Assembly: GCA_947259315.1 (NCBI GenBank)
Contig: CAMYLR010000006.1
Location: 180,452 to 244,451 of the forward strand
Length of the DNA stretch: 64,000 nt
Source: an uncultured Gemmatimonadales bacterium
Lineage (GTDB): Bacteria; Gemmatimonadota; Gemmatimonadetes; JACCXV01; JAHWKZ01
Direction: 5' to 3'
A program made the position numbers and the translations under genes. Position 1 is the first letter of the stretch, and each line of letters begins with the position of its first letter. This document shows, one piece after another, positions 27,215 through 37,151 of the stretch. The notes beneath the pieces are model-generated. The model was given only the letters and a program-made list of their open reading frames with translations, had not been told where the DNA came from and searched no databases.

Positions 27215-28033
27215 TTAACGCCGCTGCTGCACGCGGGCAATGAGCGCCTCATACCACGCATATGGAACGGTGGGCCGGCCCAGCCTTCCGTGATGACCCG
27301 GGGTGCCATGAAAGTCCGAACCCCCAGTGACCAGAAGCCCAAGCGATGCCGCCATTTGCTCGTAGTGTCGAGTCTTGGCAGCGGAGTGCTCGGTGTGTCG
27401 GGCCTCGATCCCGTCGAGGCCCGCCTCGACCAAGACGGGGATCAAGTCGTCGCGTCTAAAGGTGCCCGGATGCGCCAGCACGGAGACCCCGCCCGCCGCG
27501 CGGACCAGATCAAACGCAACCGCCGGGTCGAGCGCTGGCTTGGCTACAAAAGCCGGCCGGTGCCGGCCCAGATAGCGCTGAAACGCCTCGTCTACGGACG
27601 CCGCATGGCCGCGCCGAACCAGTGCCATCGCCACGTGTGGGCGAGCGATCGTGCCGGTCTCGCTCTCGGCCTCCACGTCCGACATTTCGATGCAGAGTCC
27701 GAGGTCTCTCAATCTCTTGACGATCCCCGCCGCGCGCTCCTCGCGGTCAGCGGCGAACCGCGCCAGTGCAGCGCTCAGGTTTGGCTCTTCGAGATCAAAA
27801 CCGTAGGCCAGAATGTGAGCCTCACGACCGCCGACCTGACACGTCAACTCGGTTCCGACCAGCACCTCTAAACCGGATGGTGCAGCGGCGCGAGCCAGTG
27901 GAATAGCGGCCACCGCGTCGTGATCGGTCACCGCGATCACGGAGAGCCCCACGTCCACGGCTGCCGCCACCAAGTCGGCTGGCGAGTACTCCCCATCGGA
28001 CACGGTCGTGTGCGTGTGAAGGTCAACGCTCAT
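27215..28033 (-). CDS. PHP-domain phosphoesterase (RNase AM / YciV group)
   Basis: Metal-dependent phosphoesterase. The N-terminal VDLHTHTTVSDGEYSP and VTDHDAV are the first PHP metal-binding motifs; AHPGTFRR and GGSDFHG are later ones. The group includes enzymes acting on 3',5'-nucleotides and RNA 5' ends. The start at 28033 (ATG, MSVDLHTH) follows the metH/metF stop by four bases, which excludes the longer frames. About 272 residues. Confidence 0.88.
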   Translation of the reverse strand: MSVDLHTHTTVSDGEYSPADLVAAAVDVGLSVIAVTDHDAVAAIPLARAAAPSGLEVLVGTELTCQVGGREAHILAYGFDLEEPNLSAALARFAADREERAAGIVKRLRDLGLCIEMSDVEAESETGTIARPHVAMALVRRGHAASVDEAFQRYLGRHRPAFVAKPALDPAVAFDLVRAAGGVSVLAHPGTFRRDDLIPVLVEAGLDGIEARHTEHSAAKTRHYEQMAASLGLLVTGGSDFHGTPGHHGRLGRPTVPYAWYEALIARVQQRR

Positions 28034-28037
28034 TGAA

Positions 28038-29921
28038 TCAGAGGAGTCCATCCAACACCTGAAGTGCCAACTCGTACCGGCCAAACGGAGGCATCAGGTA
28101 GGCCCCGCCGACACCGGTCATGGTACGCACACCAGCCAACGCCTCGCGTGCGATAGCAACGCCCTCGGCCATCCCCTCTTCGCGGCTTTGGGTAGCCCGC
28201 ATCCGTTCGCGGATCGGCTCGGGAATGTTCATCCCCGGAATCTCGTTGTGGAGAAACTCGGCGTTGCGAAACGAGAATAGCGGCAGGATGCCAACCAGCA
28301 TCGGAATCGGGGGTCGACCCAGCTGTTCGATAAAGCGCTCCAAGTGACGTGGATCGAACACCGGTTGTGACATCGCGAACTCGGCGCCCGCGGCGATCTT
28401 GCGCTCGAACCGATCGATTTCGTGCTCGAGATCGATGGCGCCCGGGTTCACGCCGACGCCGAGGTGCAGATCAAGTGGGATACCGGTTGGCTTGCCGGCC
28501 GCGTCGACGCCGCGACTCAAGCCCCGGGCGACGCGTACCAACCCGATCGCGTCGACATCGAATACGGCCGTCGGCACCGCGTACTCTCCGGCCTTTGGCG
28601 GATCGCCGGTTATGATCAGCACGTTGCGCACATCCAGTGCACGGGCAGCCATGAGATCGGCTTGCATGCCGTAGAGGTTCCTGTCCCGACAGCAATAGTG
28701 GATGATCGTCTCGATGCCGATCCGCTCTTGGAGCACGCGGGCGATCGCCAGCGGTGTCACCCGCGGCGAGATGCGGGCGTACTCGGGGATGTTGACGGCA
28801 TCCACACCGGCGGCTTCGAGCTTACTCACCGCGTCGATAACCGGCTCCAGATCGGCGCTTGTCGGTGGTGTCAACTCAACCGACGTGACGAACTCTTCGC
28901 CCTCGACCAACAGCTTCGCCAAGCCAGACTTCCCAGCTGTATCGACCGGTGCAGGCCCAGATCCGGTGGGCTCTTCCCACAGCTCCACGGTCTCGATCGT
29001 GCGCGCCCCCGGCACAAACCCCGAAACGGCCAGCTTCATCTGCCGGACGTGAGCCGGGGTCGTCCCACAGCACCCACCCAACAAACGGACTCCGGCACGA
29101 ACGAAACGCTTGGCGTACTTGCCGAAGTACTCGGGGCTGGCCATGTACATCAAGCGCCCCTCGACGGATTGCGGCAATCCCGCGTTCGGCATCGCCGCCA
29201 GCTTGACCGCGTGCCCGTTCTGCATACGGATCACGCAGTCGAGCATCGGCTTTGGACCGACGCTGCAGTTGGCACCCACGAGATTGGCTCCACCGGTCAC
29301 CAGCCGATCCACGAGCTCTTCCGGTGACTGACCCGACTGGACGCGACCGCCTTCGTCGAACGTCATCAGCGCTACCACCGGCACGTCGCCGTCGAGGCCG
29401 CGGATCGCCGCCAACGCGGCCTCCATCTCGTTGATCGCGGGAATCGTCTCGACAACCAACAGGTCGGCTCCCGCTTCGAGCAGCGCTTGGGCCTGCTCGG
29501 CGAAGATCGCCCGCATATCATCGATGCTGTAATCGCCCGCCACCTGGCCCCTCACGCCGATCGGGCCGATGGAACCCCCCACAAACGCCTGATTCCGGCT
29601 CGCCTCACGAGCCAGGTGCACGCCAGCGTGGTTGATCTCGGCGACCCGATCCTCGAGCCCGTGACCCAGCAGCCGGGCCCGATTGGCACCGAAAGTGTTC
29701 GTCTCCAGCAAATCGGCACCGGCTTCGACGTACGACGCGTGGACTTCCCGAATCATGTCAGGACGGCTGAGCGATAGTGCGTCGAAGCACTGGTTGATGA
29801 ACACGCCTCGGTCGTAGATCTGCGTGCCCATCGCTCCGTCCGCGACCAATACGCCGGCCTCCAACCGCTCGAGGAACTCTTCTCCCCGTGCGCGGGGTGC
29901 GGTGTGTTCAAGTTGAGTCAT
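28038..29921 (-). CDS. Bifunctional homocysteine S-methyltransferase / methylenetetrahydrofolate reductase
   Basis: A two-domain protein of about 627 residues. The N-terminal half is a zinc homocysteine methyltransferase: VADGAMGTQIYD, NTFGANRARL, GANCSVGPKP and LGGCCGTTPAHV (zinc cysteines). The C-terminal half is an MTHFR/MetF barrel: FVTSVELTPP, DAVNIPEYAR, IHYCCRDRN, ITGDPPK, FAMSQPVFDP. The fusion occurs in other bacteria and joins one-carbon units to methionine recycling. The start at 29921 follows the TPR stop. Confidence 0.92.
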   Translation of the reverse strand: MTQLEHTAPRARGEEFLERLEAGVLVADGAMGTQIYDRGVFINQCFDALSLSRPDMIREVHASYVEAGADLLETNTFGANRARLLGHGLEDRVAEINHAGVHLAREASRNQAFVGGSIGPIGVRGQVAGDYSIDDMRAIFAEQAQALLEAGADLLVVETIPAINEMEAALAAIRGLDGDVPVVALMTFDEGGRVQSGQSPEELVDRLVTGGANLVGANCSVGPKPMLDCVIRMQNGHAVKLAAMPNAGLPQSVEGRLMYMASPEYFGKYAKRFVRAGVRLLGGCCGTTPAHVRQMKLAVSGFVPGARTIETVELWEEPTGSGPAPVDTAGKSGLAKLLVEGEEFVTSVELTPPTSADLEPVIDAVSKLEAAGVDAVNIPEYARISPRVTPLAIARVLQERIGIETIIHYCCRDRNLYGMQADLMAARALDVRNVLIITGDPPKAGEYAVPTAVFDVDAIGLVRVARGLSRGVDAAGKPTGIPLDLHLGVGVNPGAIDLEHEIDRFERKIAAGAEFAMSQPVFDPRHLERFIEQLGRPPIPMLVGILPLFSFRNAEFLHNEIPGMNIPEPIRERMRATQSREEGMAEGVAIAREALAGVRTMTGVGGAYLMPPFGRYELALQVLDGLL

Positions 29922-29934
29922 GTGCGGCCGGAAG

Positions 29935-30909
29935 CTACCGTGAGGGACGATCTTCCCCAACCCACTCGAGGATCTCGGCGGCGGTTTCGTTGGTCGGATC
30001 TATGAGCAGCATCTCTTCGGCCGAGCGCCGGGCGGCCTCGGTATTACCAGCGTCCAGATGCCACCGTGAACCCGCCGACAGCGATTCGAGGACGTTTGCC
30101 GCACGACCGCTCTGCCGGGCGCACTCCGACCACCCGTCGAAGTCCGAGCCCCTGATCTGGCCGCTCTCCTTCAAACGGCGGTAAGCCTCGATAGCTTCAA
30201 TCCAGCGGCCTTCCGAGTGATACTGTTCGGCTTCAGCTCTCAGGCCTTTAGCCTGCGCTGGCGGTTTGACCGCATTGGGAGGTGTCTCGGGAGCGGTGAA
30301 ACCACTCGACTGTTTCAAATCTTCGAGCCGCCGCCGAACACGGTGCGCGGCAGCCTCTTCGCCAGTCGTCTCATATCGATCGAGCGCTGCTGCGAGCGCC
30401 TCGCTGGCGGCTGCCCCATCACCCTCGGCGAGGCTCAAATCTGCCAGGCGTTCATGATGTTCGGGGTGATCCGGCTCGAGCGTCACGATCTCACGCATCC
30501 CCTCCAGCGCCAATCTCGTGTTGCCCGCACCCTTCTGTCGCTCAACGAGGTTTTTGAGCTCGACGAGGGCATCGGCCACCAACCCCTTGATGCCGTAGTA
30601 CCGACCCAGAAGCAACCCCACCTGGATGTCGTCGGGCGCATAGCGACGAATCTTCTGGCAACATGCGATCGCGTGATCGAGGCGCCCGTCCTCGGCATAC
30701 GCTTCGGCCGCCTGACGGTAGTACTCGACCGCCGAGGCAACGTCCTCGGTGTCGAGATGGGCATCACCGAGACCGTTCAAAGCCCCTGCTGGAGGGCGGG
30801 TTCCGCTGACGTCTGCCTGCCGCAACTGCTCGAGATACTCAGCGATCGCGGCATCCGGATCCGCATGCCGTGAAGGGCGATCGTGTTTGTCTTTCCAGGC
30901 CGCACTCAT
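29935..30909 (-). CDS. Tetratricopeptide-repeat protein of unknown role
   Basis: About 324 residues, cytoplasmic by lack of a signal peptide. TPR-like helices run from LEQLRQADV onward: LNGLGDAHLDTEDVASAVEYY, AYAEDGRLDHAIACCQKI, LRAEAEQYHSEGRWIEAIEAY. The ATG overlaps the hutI stop as ATGA, which decides the start. It is embedded in the hut/met series, but nothing links it to that chemistry beyond position. Confidence 0.75.
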   Translation of the reverse strand: MSAAWKDKHDRPSRHADPDAAIAEYLEQLRQADVSGTRPPAGALNGLGDAHLDTEDVASAVEYYRQAAEAYAEDGRLDHAIACCQKIRRYAPDDIQVGLLLGRYYGIKGLVADALVELKNLVERQKGAGNTRLALEGMREIVTLEPDHPEHHERLADLSLAEGDGAAASEALAAALDRYETTGEEAAAHRVRRRLEDLKQSSGFTAPETPPNAVKPPAQAKGLRAEAEQYHSEGRWIEAIEAYRRLKESGQIRGSDFDGWSECARQSGRAANVLESLSAGSRWHLDAGNTEAARRSAEEMLLIDPTNETAAEILEWVGEDRPSR

Positions 30910-32183
30910 GCTGGAAATCTGGATCCGGGCTCGTCTTGCCGCCAGATGACTTCCCCGCTCTTGATCGTAGCCGCGCAATGACCCATCCCATAGTGATAGG
31001 CCAGGTGGCGATAGTCTGGCACTCCGAACAGGGCGACGTCGCCTCCGGCACCCGGTATCAGAGTACCAAGGTCCGAGCGTCGAAGCGCCATCGCTCCGCC
31101 GCGGGTCACAGCGCGCAGCGCTTCTCCGACGGTAAGACCCAAAAAACAACACCCAAACGTCACCATCAACAGCAGATTCTGGGTCATCGATGTGCCCGGG
31201 TTGAAGTCAGTCGCCAACGCCAGGTTGGCGCCACGGTTAGCCAGCTCACGAGCAGGAGCATGGCGATCGAGACGCAGGAAGAACGAGGTTCCAGGCAACA
31301 GCGTGGCCACCGTATCGCTGCCCGCAAGAGCGTCGATGCCAGCTTCGTCGACCGCTACCAGATGATCGACGCTGGCGGCTCCCAACTCGACCGCCAGTTG
31401 CGTGCCACCCAGCGGTACGAACTCGTCGGCGTGGATCTTCAGCCCAAACCCGAGCTTGGCAGCCTGCCTCAAGATCGTTTCTGCCTCGTCCCGGGTGAAA
31501 GCTCCACGATCGCAGAACACGTCGCAGAACTCGGCCAGCGACTCAGTGGCTACCGCCGGCAACATTTCGTCAACGATCAATCGCACGAACGCCGCCCGGT
31601 CGTTGGCGAACTCGGCCGGTAGAGCGTGTGCACCAAGGAATGTCGGCACGAGCCGCGGCAGCTTGGGCTCCGCCGCCAGGCGCGCCACCACTCGCAGCAT
31701 CTTGAGCTCTTGCTCTGTGGCCAGTCCATACCCCGATTTCACCTCCACAGTGGTGACCCCGAAGTGAGCCGCGGCGGCTAGGCGCGGCCGCGATAAGAGT
31801 ACGAGTTCGTCCTCGCTTCGAGTTCGCAGATCGCGCACGCTGAACCCGATGCCGCCTCCTTGCTCGGCGATCTCCTCATAGCTGGCACCAGCCAACCGTT
31901 GCTCGAACTCGTGCTCTCGGGTGGCGCCAAAGACGGCGTGCGTGTGCGAGTCGACGAGTCCCGGCAGTGCTACCTGGCCGCCAGCGTCGAACACCGGTGT
32001 GCCGGTCGCATCGCCAGGCAGATCCACCATCGGGCCGGTGGCGGCGACCCGACCGTGCCGTATCCACACAAACGCGTCACCTACGACCTCGAGCGGCGCC
32101 GAGAAGGCACCCTTACCCGGGTCCACGAGTTGTCCGATATCGGTGATCAGAAGATCGCCGCCGCTGGCGGCGGCGTCGGTCAT
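30906..32183 (-). CDS. hutI: Imidazolonepropionase
   Basis: Third step of histidine breakdown: hydrolyses imidazolonepropionate to formiminoglutamate. The metal site starts with [50 protein letters not shown] and [11 protein letters not shown] follow, all typical. 425 residues. Its start overlaps the hutU stop by four bases. hutH and a formiminoglutamase are not in the window. Confidence 0.96.
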   Translation of the reverse strand: MTDAAASGGDLLITDIGQLVDPGKGAFSAPLEVVGDAFVWIRHGRVAATGPMVDLPGDATGTPVFDAGGQVALPGLVDSHTHAVFGATREHEFEQRLAGASYEEIAEQGGGIGFSVRDLRTRSEDELVLLSRPRLAAAAHFGVTTVEVKSGYGLATEQELKMLRVVARLAAEPKLPRLVPTFLGAHALPAEFANDRAAFVRLIVDEMLPAVATESLAEFCDVFCDRGAFTRDEAETILRQAAKLGFGLKIHADEFVPLGGTQLAVELGAASVDHLVAVDEAGIDALAGSDTVATLLPGTSFFLRLDRHAPARELANRGANLALATDFNPGTSMTQNLLLMVTFGCCFLGLTVGEALRAVTRGGAMALRRSDLGTLIPGAGGDVALFGVPDYRHLAYHYGMGHCAATIKSGEVIWRQDEPGSRFPA

Positions 32184-33853
32184 TGCTGCGGGTCGATCAT
32201 CGGAATCTGAACACCACGCGCCGCAGCCGCGGAGCGAGCCTCAGGGTAGCCGGCGTCGACATGTCGCGCGATCCCGATGCCGGGATCGTTGGTCAACACG
32301 CGCTCGAGTCGCGCTCCACCCTCGGCTGTCCCATCGGCGACCGTGACCTGACCGGCATGCAAACTGTTGCCGATCCCGACCCCACCACCGTGGTGGACCG
32401 AGACCCACGACGCTCCGCTAGCGGTGTTCAGCAACGCGTTGAGGATGGGCCAATCGGCGATCGCATCGGAGCCGTCAGCCATTCCTTCGGTCTCGCGGAA
32501 CGGCGACGCCACCGATCCAGTGTCCAAGTGATCGCGACCGATGACCACTGGCGCTGTCACCGCGCCGCTCGAAACCAGGTCGTTGATGCGCTCACCCAGC
32601 TTCCAGCGGTCTCCATATCCGAGCCAACAGATACGAGCCGGCAAGCCTTGAAAGGCGACTCGCTCGGCGGCTAGCCGGATCCAGCGCTGGAGGGGCGCAT
32701 CGGTCGGAAACAACTCGGCGATCGCACGGTCGATGACGTGTATGTCGGCCGGGTCACCGGAGAGAGCGGCCCATCGGAACGGTCCCTTGCCCTCGCAGAA
32801 CAGTGGCCGGATGTACTCCGGCACAAAGCCTGGGATCTCGAACGCATTCTCGACACCCGCATCGAGCGCCTGGCCACGTAGGTTGTTGCCATAGTCGAAC
32901 ACGACCGCGCCAGAAGTTTTGAGATCGAGCAGGCCGCGGCAGTGAATCGCCATCGACTCCATGGCCCGGCTGACATAATCCTCGGGATCTTGAACCCGTA
33001 ACGTGGCCGCCTCAGCCAGCGTCAGACCGGCTGGGACGTACCCCTCGAGTGCATCGTGCGCGCTGGTCTGATCGGTGACTACGTCGGGTACGACCCCGCG
33101 GCGAACGATCTCGGGCACGATCTCGGCGCAGTTTCCAATCAGGCCGATCGAACGCGCCTCCCCCCGAGCGGTCGCGGCCAGCACCCGATCGAGCGCGGTG
33201 TCGAGATCGTCGGTGATCTCATCCAGATACCGCGTCGCCACCCGGCGCTCCAACCGTTTGGGGTCGACCTCCACGATAAGACAGGCGGCCCCGTTCATCG
33301 TCGCCGCGAGGGGTTGTGCACCCCCCATTCCACCGCAACCACCGGTCAGCACCCAACGACCTTCGAGCGCCCCGCTGAAGTGATGCTCGCCGACCGCGGC
33401 AAAGGTCTCGTACGTCCCTTGTACGATGCCTTGGGTGCCGATATAGATCCACGATCCAGCGGTCATCTGACCGTACATCGTGAGACCTAGAGCCTCGAGG
33501 CGGCGGAACTCGTCGGCTGTCGCCCAGCGCGGTACCAGGTTGGCGTTGGCGATGATCACCCGTGGGGCCCACGGGTGGGTCTGAAACACGCCGACGGGCT
33601 TCCCGGATTGAACGCACAGCGTCTCGTCGTCGGCGAGTCCCTCGAGCGATCGGACGATGGCCTCAAAACACGTCCAATCACGGGCTGCGCGACCCGATCC
33701 GCCGTACACGACCAACCGATCGGGATCCTCGGCGACCTCCGGGTCGAGGTTGTTCATGAGCATCCGCATGGCCGCTTCCTGGTGCCAACCGCGGCAACGA
33801 AGCGTGGTGCCACGCGGCGCTCGAACGGCTCGCGACTGGGTAACCGGTGTCAT
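32180..33853 (-). CDS. hutU: Urocanate hydratase
   Basis: Second step of histidine breakdown: urocanate to imidazolonepropionate, using tightly bound NAD. Visible are [20 protein letters not shown] near the N-terminus, [20 protein letters not shown] (NAD-binding) and [16 protein letters not shown], plus [18 protein letters not shown] near the C-terminus. 557 residues, full length. The ATG overlaps the selD stop as ATGA. Confidence 0.97.
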   Translation of the reverse strand: MTPVTQSRAVRAPRGTTLRCRGWHQEAAMRMLMNNLDPEVAEDPDRLVVYGGSGRAARDWTCFEAIVRSLEGLADDETLCVQSGKPVGVFQTHPWAPRVIIANANLVPRWATADEFRRLEALGLTMYGQMTAGSWIYIGTQGIVQGTYETFAAVGEHHFSGALEGRWVLTGGCGGMGGAQPLAATMNGAACLIVEVDPKRLERRVATRYLDEITDDLDTALDRVLAATARGEARSIGLIGNCAEIVPEIVRRGVVPDVVTDQTSAHDALEGYVPAGLTLAEAATLRVQDPEDYVSRAMESMAIHCRGLLDLKTSGAVVFDYGNNLRGQALDAGVENAFEIPGFVPEYIRPLFCEGKGPFRWAALSGDPADIHVIDRAIAELFPTDAPLQRWIRLAAERVAFQGLPARICWLGYGDRWKLGERINDLVSSGAVTAPVVIGRDHLDTGSVASPFRETEGMADGSDAIADWPILNALLNTASGASWVSVHHGGGVGIGNSLHAGQVTVADGTAEGGARLERVLTNDPGIGIARHVDAGYPEARSAAAARGVQIPMIDPQQ

Positions 33854-34905
33854 CTCACCACCACCGCTGGTTCATCACGCGTTACGACAACCCCAACGTG
33901 GCGAGCCGCCTCGCAATCAACGGCTTGAAGCGCTGCGATCACTGAATCCGTGTCCTCTCCGGGGATCGCAAGCAGCAAACCACCACTGGTCTGCGGATCA
34001 AACACGACCTTCATCACGCCGTCGGACACAGTTGAAGCGACATCGACTCGTGGTCGATAGTACCGCTCATTCGCTTCTCCACCACCGGGAATGCAACCGG
34101 CCAGAGCGAGTTTTTCGGCGTCCGCGAAGAGTGGCAACTGGGCGGCCTCGAACTGGAGTGTCACCCCGCTCGCGTCGGCCAGTTGAACGGCGTGGCCCGC
34201 GAGCCCAAACCCGGTGATGTCAGTCGCCGCGGTGACGCCAAAATCGAGCGCCACCGCCATCGCCGGTCCGTTTAAAGCTTTCATGGCTACAACCGCTGCT
34301 TCGATCTCGACCGCCGAGCGCTGACCCTGTTTTAGCGCGGTCGTCAAGATGCCGGTTCCGAGTGGCTTGGTGAGGTAAAGCTGGTCACCAACTCCGGCCG
34401 TGGCGTTGGTGACGATTCGATCCGGGTGCGCGGTGCCAGTCACCGCGAGCCCGTACTTGAGCTCCTCGTCCTGAATCGAGTGACCGCCAACCAGCGCGCA
34501 ACCCGCCTCGTGCGCCTTATCGGCACCACCCGTCAGGATGGCGCCCAAGATCTTGGTGTCCAACTCACCGGGCCAACACACCAGATTAAGCGCCGTCTTT
34601 GGTGTGCCCCCCATGGCGTAAACATCCGAAAACGCGTTGGCGGCCGCGATCTGCCCGAATTCGTACCCGTCATCGACGATCGGAGTGAAGAAGTCGACCG
34701 TCTGGATCAGCGCCAAATCAGGTCGAACTCGATACACGCCGGCGTCGTCCAGTGTGTCGTGACCCACCAGCACGTCTGGATCGGTCGGGGGTCGGGGCAG
34801 CATATCGAGCGCATCGCGAAGGTCCTCCGGACTCAACTTGGACGCTCAACCCGCGCACCGGACCTTCTCGGTCAGCTTGGTGATCTCTTCGCTGGTCAGG
34901 TTCAT
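33850..34905 (-). CDS. selD: Selenide, water dikinase SelD, itself a selenoprotein (in-frame TGA at 34846-34848)
   Basis: Makes selenophosphate, the selenium donor for selenocysteine and selenouridine. An ordinary open frame from 34836 lacks the N-terminal catalytic segment. Reading on upstream through an in-frame TGA gives MNLTSEE...[17 protein letters not shown], where U at residue 20 aligns with catalytic Cys17 of E. coli SelD and Lys23 with its Lys20. The upstream ATG at 34905 overlaps the ridA stop as ATGA, matching the junction style of the operon. A hairpin follows the TGA. Later motifs are standard: [52 protein letters not shown]. 351 residues. Confidence 0.93.
34816..34845 (-). promoter_or_regulatory. 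Probable bacterial SECIS element in selD
   Basis: Directly after the TGA codon the mRNA can fold as GCG/CGC, AAG/CTT and GTCC/GGAC stems separated by left-side bulges TCC and TTGA, with apical loop GGA. The loop lies 18-20 bases after the TGA, close to the spacing in E. coli fdhF, and the bulge contains U next to the upper stem. Bacterial SECIS sequences vary greatly, so this is judged from position and shape only. Confidence 0.55.
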
Positions 34906-35282
34906 CTGCTCAGGCGTGCGATGGCATCGATCTCGACGAGGGCGTCCTTTGGGAGGCGCGGGACTTGTACCGTCGAGCGCGCCGGCAGTGGCTCCTCCAC
35001 GACTTCAGCGTAGACCGCGTTGAAGGCTTCAAAGTCCGCCAGATCGGTCAGGTACACGGTCGTCTTGACGACGTCCCGCCAACCGCCACCGGCGGCTGCC
35101 AGTACCGCAGCCAGGTTCTGCAGTGCCTGGAGCGTCTGGGCCTCGATCGTCTCCTTTAGCGTTCCGTCGCTGGTCAAACCGATCTGACCCGCGGTGAACA
35201 CCCACTCTCCGGCGACGATGGCTTGACTGTAGGGGCCAAGCGCCGCCGGCGCTGTTGGAGCCGTTATGGTCGTGTTGGGCAT
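34902..35282 (-). CDS. ridA: RidA/YjgF-type enamine/imine deaminase
   Basis: Hydrolyses reactive enamine and imine intermediates such as 2-aminoacrylate. 126 residues. Family motifs are GPYSQAIVAGEWVFTAGQIGL, the LAVLAAAGGGWRDVVKTTVYL stretch, and the C-terminal PARSTVQVPRLPKDALVEIDAIA with the catalytic Arg. GGAGGGAG precedes the ATG. It opens the selD-hut series, 25 bases after fhs. Confidence 0.95.
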   Translation of the reverse strand: MPNTTITAPTAPAALGPYSQAIVAGEWVFTAGQIGLTSDGTLKETIEAQTLQALQNLAAVLAAAGGGWRDVVKTTVYLTDLADFEAFNAVYAEVVEEPLPARSTVQVPRLPKDALVEIDAIARLSR

Positions 35283-35306
35283 GAGCTCCCTCCTCGCGAG
35301 GATCGA

Positions 35307-36971
35307 TCAGAAAAGGCCGTGAACGGTGCCATCCGCGTCCACCCGCATCGCCTCGGCAGCCGGGCGTCGAGGCAGGCCGGGCATGATCATGATGTCACCC
35401 GTCGCGACGACCAAGAATCCGGCCCCCGCCGATGGTCGTACGTCAGTTACCGAGATGTTGAAGTGACTGGGTCGACCGAGCAACGTCGGGTTGTCGGAGA
35501 GCGAGTACTGGGTCTTGGCGATACACACCGGCAGATCACCGAGTCCCACCTCTTCCAACCGTTTGATGCTGCGCGCTGCCGCCCGGCTGTACTCGACACC
35601 ATCCGCGCCGTAGACACGTTTGGCGATCGTCTCGATCTTCCGCCTGATCGGCCATTCAACCGGATACAACGGCTCGAACTGAGCCTTGCCGCTCTCGGCC
35701 GTCTCAATCACCCGAGCAGCCAGATCGAGACCGCCGTCACCGCCGTCCGCATGGATGGTGGCGCGAGCGGCGGGAACACGCTGGTGATCGCAGAACGCCT
35801 CCACCCGGGCCAGCTCGTTCTCGGTATCGGTGGTGAACACGTTGATGGCTACGACGGCGGGAACCTTGAACCGGGCCACAATATCGAGGTGCGCAGCCAA
35901 ATTGGTGAGTCCGACCTCGAGCGCGCCGAGGTCCTCTTCGGCAAGCGAATCGATCGCCGCTCCACCACTGCGTTTTAACGCCCGGATCGTAGTTACGACC
36001 ACCACCGTGTCGGGCTTGAGCTCTCCATACCGACACTTGATGTCGAAGAACTTCTCAGCCCCCAAATCGGATCCAAAACCTGCCTCGGTCACGCAATACT
36101 CCCCGAGCGCGAGACCCATGCGCGTCGCCAGCAACGAATTGCATCCATGCGCGATGTTGGCGAACGGTCCTCCGTGGATGAAGGCCGGCGTCCCCTCGAG
36201 TGTCTGCACCAGATTCGGACTGAGCGCCTGGCTCAGGAGCAGGGTCATCGCACCGGCTGCGTTGAGGCTCCGCGCGCGCACCGGCTCGCCGTCGTACGTG
36301 TATCCGACGACGATATCGCCCACTCGACGTTCCAGGTCCTCGAGACTGTCGGCCAGGCAGAGGATCGCCATGATCTCGCTGGCGACTGTAATCAGGAACC
36401 CATCCTCACGCGGCACTCCGTGAGCTCGGCCGCCCAGCCCGACGATGATCCCGCGCAAAGCTCGGTCGTTCATGTCCACCGCTCGGCGCCACAAGATCTG
36501 TCGCGGGTCCAAGCCGAGCGCGTTCCCGAAGTGGAGGTGATTGTCGATCATCGCGGCCAACAGATTGTTGGCCGCACCGACAGCGTGGATGTCGCCGGTG
36601 AAGTGGAGGTTGATCTCCTCCATCGGAACCACCTGCGAGTATCCGCCGCCCGCCGCTCCACCCTTGATCCCCATACACGGCCCCAAGGACGGCTCGCGCA
36701 GGCACAGAACGGTCTTTTTCTGTAACCGGTTCATGGCTTGCGCCAGCCCGACCGCGACCGTCGACTTGCCCTCCCCGGCCGCCGTCGGCGAGATACCGGT
36801 CAGCAAAACCAGTCGACCTCTGGCCGGCCGCTTCGCTAGCGCTTCAAGCCTCACCTTTGCGATATGATGGCCATAGGGCTCGATCTCAGTGGGAACGAGC
36901 CCCAGCTCCGAGGCCACGTCGGTAATCGGCCTGAGCTTGGCCGCCTGGGCGATCTCGATATCCGACTTCAT
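35307..36971 (-). CDS. fhs: Formate-tetrahydrofolate ligase
   Basis: Activates formate with ATP onto tetrahydrofolate. The P-loop-like TGISPTAAGEGKSTVAVGL and REPSLGPCMGIKGGAAGGGYSQV are characteristic, as is FHINLHFTGDIHAVGAANNLLAA-like INLHFTGDIHAVGAANNLLA. 554 residues from the ATG at 36971, which has GGTGAGGTGAGG just ahead. It heads the one-carbon and hut series on this strand and follows a decayed gene fragment. Confidence 0.96.
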   Translation of the reverse strand: MKSDIEIAQAAKLRPITDVASELGLVPTEIEPYGHHIAKVRLEALAKRPARGRLVLLTGISPTAAGEGKSTVAVGLAQAMNRLQKKTVLCLREPSLGPCMGIKGGAAGGGYSQVVPMEEINLHFTGDIHAVGAANNLLAAMIDNHLHFGNALGLDPRQILWRRAVDMNDRALRGIIVGLGGRAHGVPREDGFLITVASEIMAILCLADSLEDLERRVGDIVVGYTYDGEPVRARSLNAAGAMTLLLSQALSPNLVQTLEGTPAFIHGGPFANIAHGCNSLLATRMGLALGEYCVTEAGFGSDLGAEKFFDIKCRYGELKPDTVVVVTTIRALKRSGGAAIDSLAEEDLGALEVGLTNLAAHLDIVARFKVPAVVAINVFTTDTENELARVEAFCDHQRVPAARATIHADGGDGGLDLAARVIETAESGKAQFEPLYPVEWPIRRKIETIAKRVYGADGVEYSRAAARSIKRLEEVGLGDLPVCIAKTQYSLSDNPTLLGRPSHFNISVTDVRPSAGAGFLVVATGDIMIMPGLPRRPAAEAMRVDADGTVHGLF

Positions 36972-36978
36972 CCTCACC

Positions 36979-37151
36979 TCACCCGAATAGGGATTTCAGA
37001 GCTGGAAGGCGACCACGGAAATCAGCCTGCGGCTGGAATCGTGATAACCCAGCTCGTCACTGTGTTGCGAATCACACGCAGATTAAGTGCTGCCGGCCCG
37101 CGGGCAAACCCCGCATGACCGATCAGGATGACCGCAGCCCATACAAGCTCG
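36979..37151 (-). pseudogene. Relic of the C-terminus of a PiT-family phosphate transporter
   Basis: The gap between tatD and fhs reads, in one frame, GFARGPAALNLRVIRNTVTSWVITIPAAG then stop. This matches the last transmembrane pair of PiT phosphate transporters. After that stop a shifted frame gives LISVVAFQ and a further shift gives LKSLFG then TGA at 36979-36981, plausibly the rest of the same tail. There is no start codon in place and the body of the gene is absent; tatD abuts directly. It looks like a frame-broken remnant left by deletion. Confidence 0.55.

Noticed and set aside
34836-34848. selD taken as a pseudogene because of its missing N-terminus
   Set aside because: The missing part is present in frame upstream of a single TGA placed exactly at the catalytic residue, with conserved flanks and a coupled start codon.
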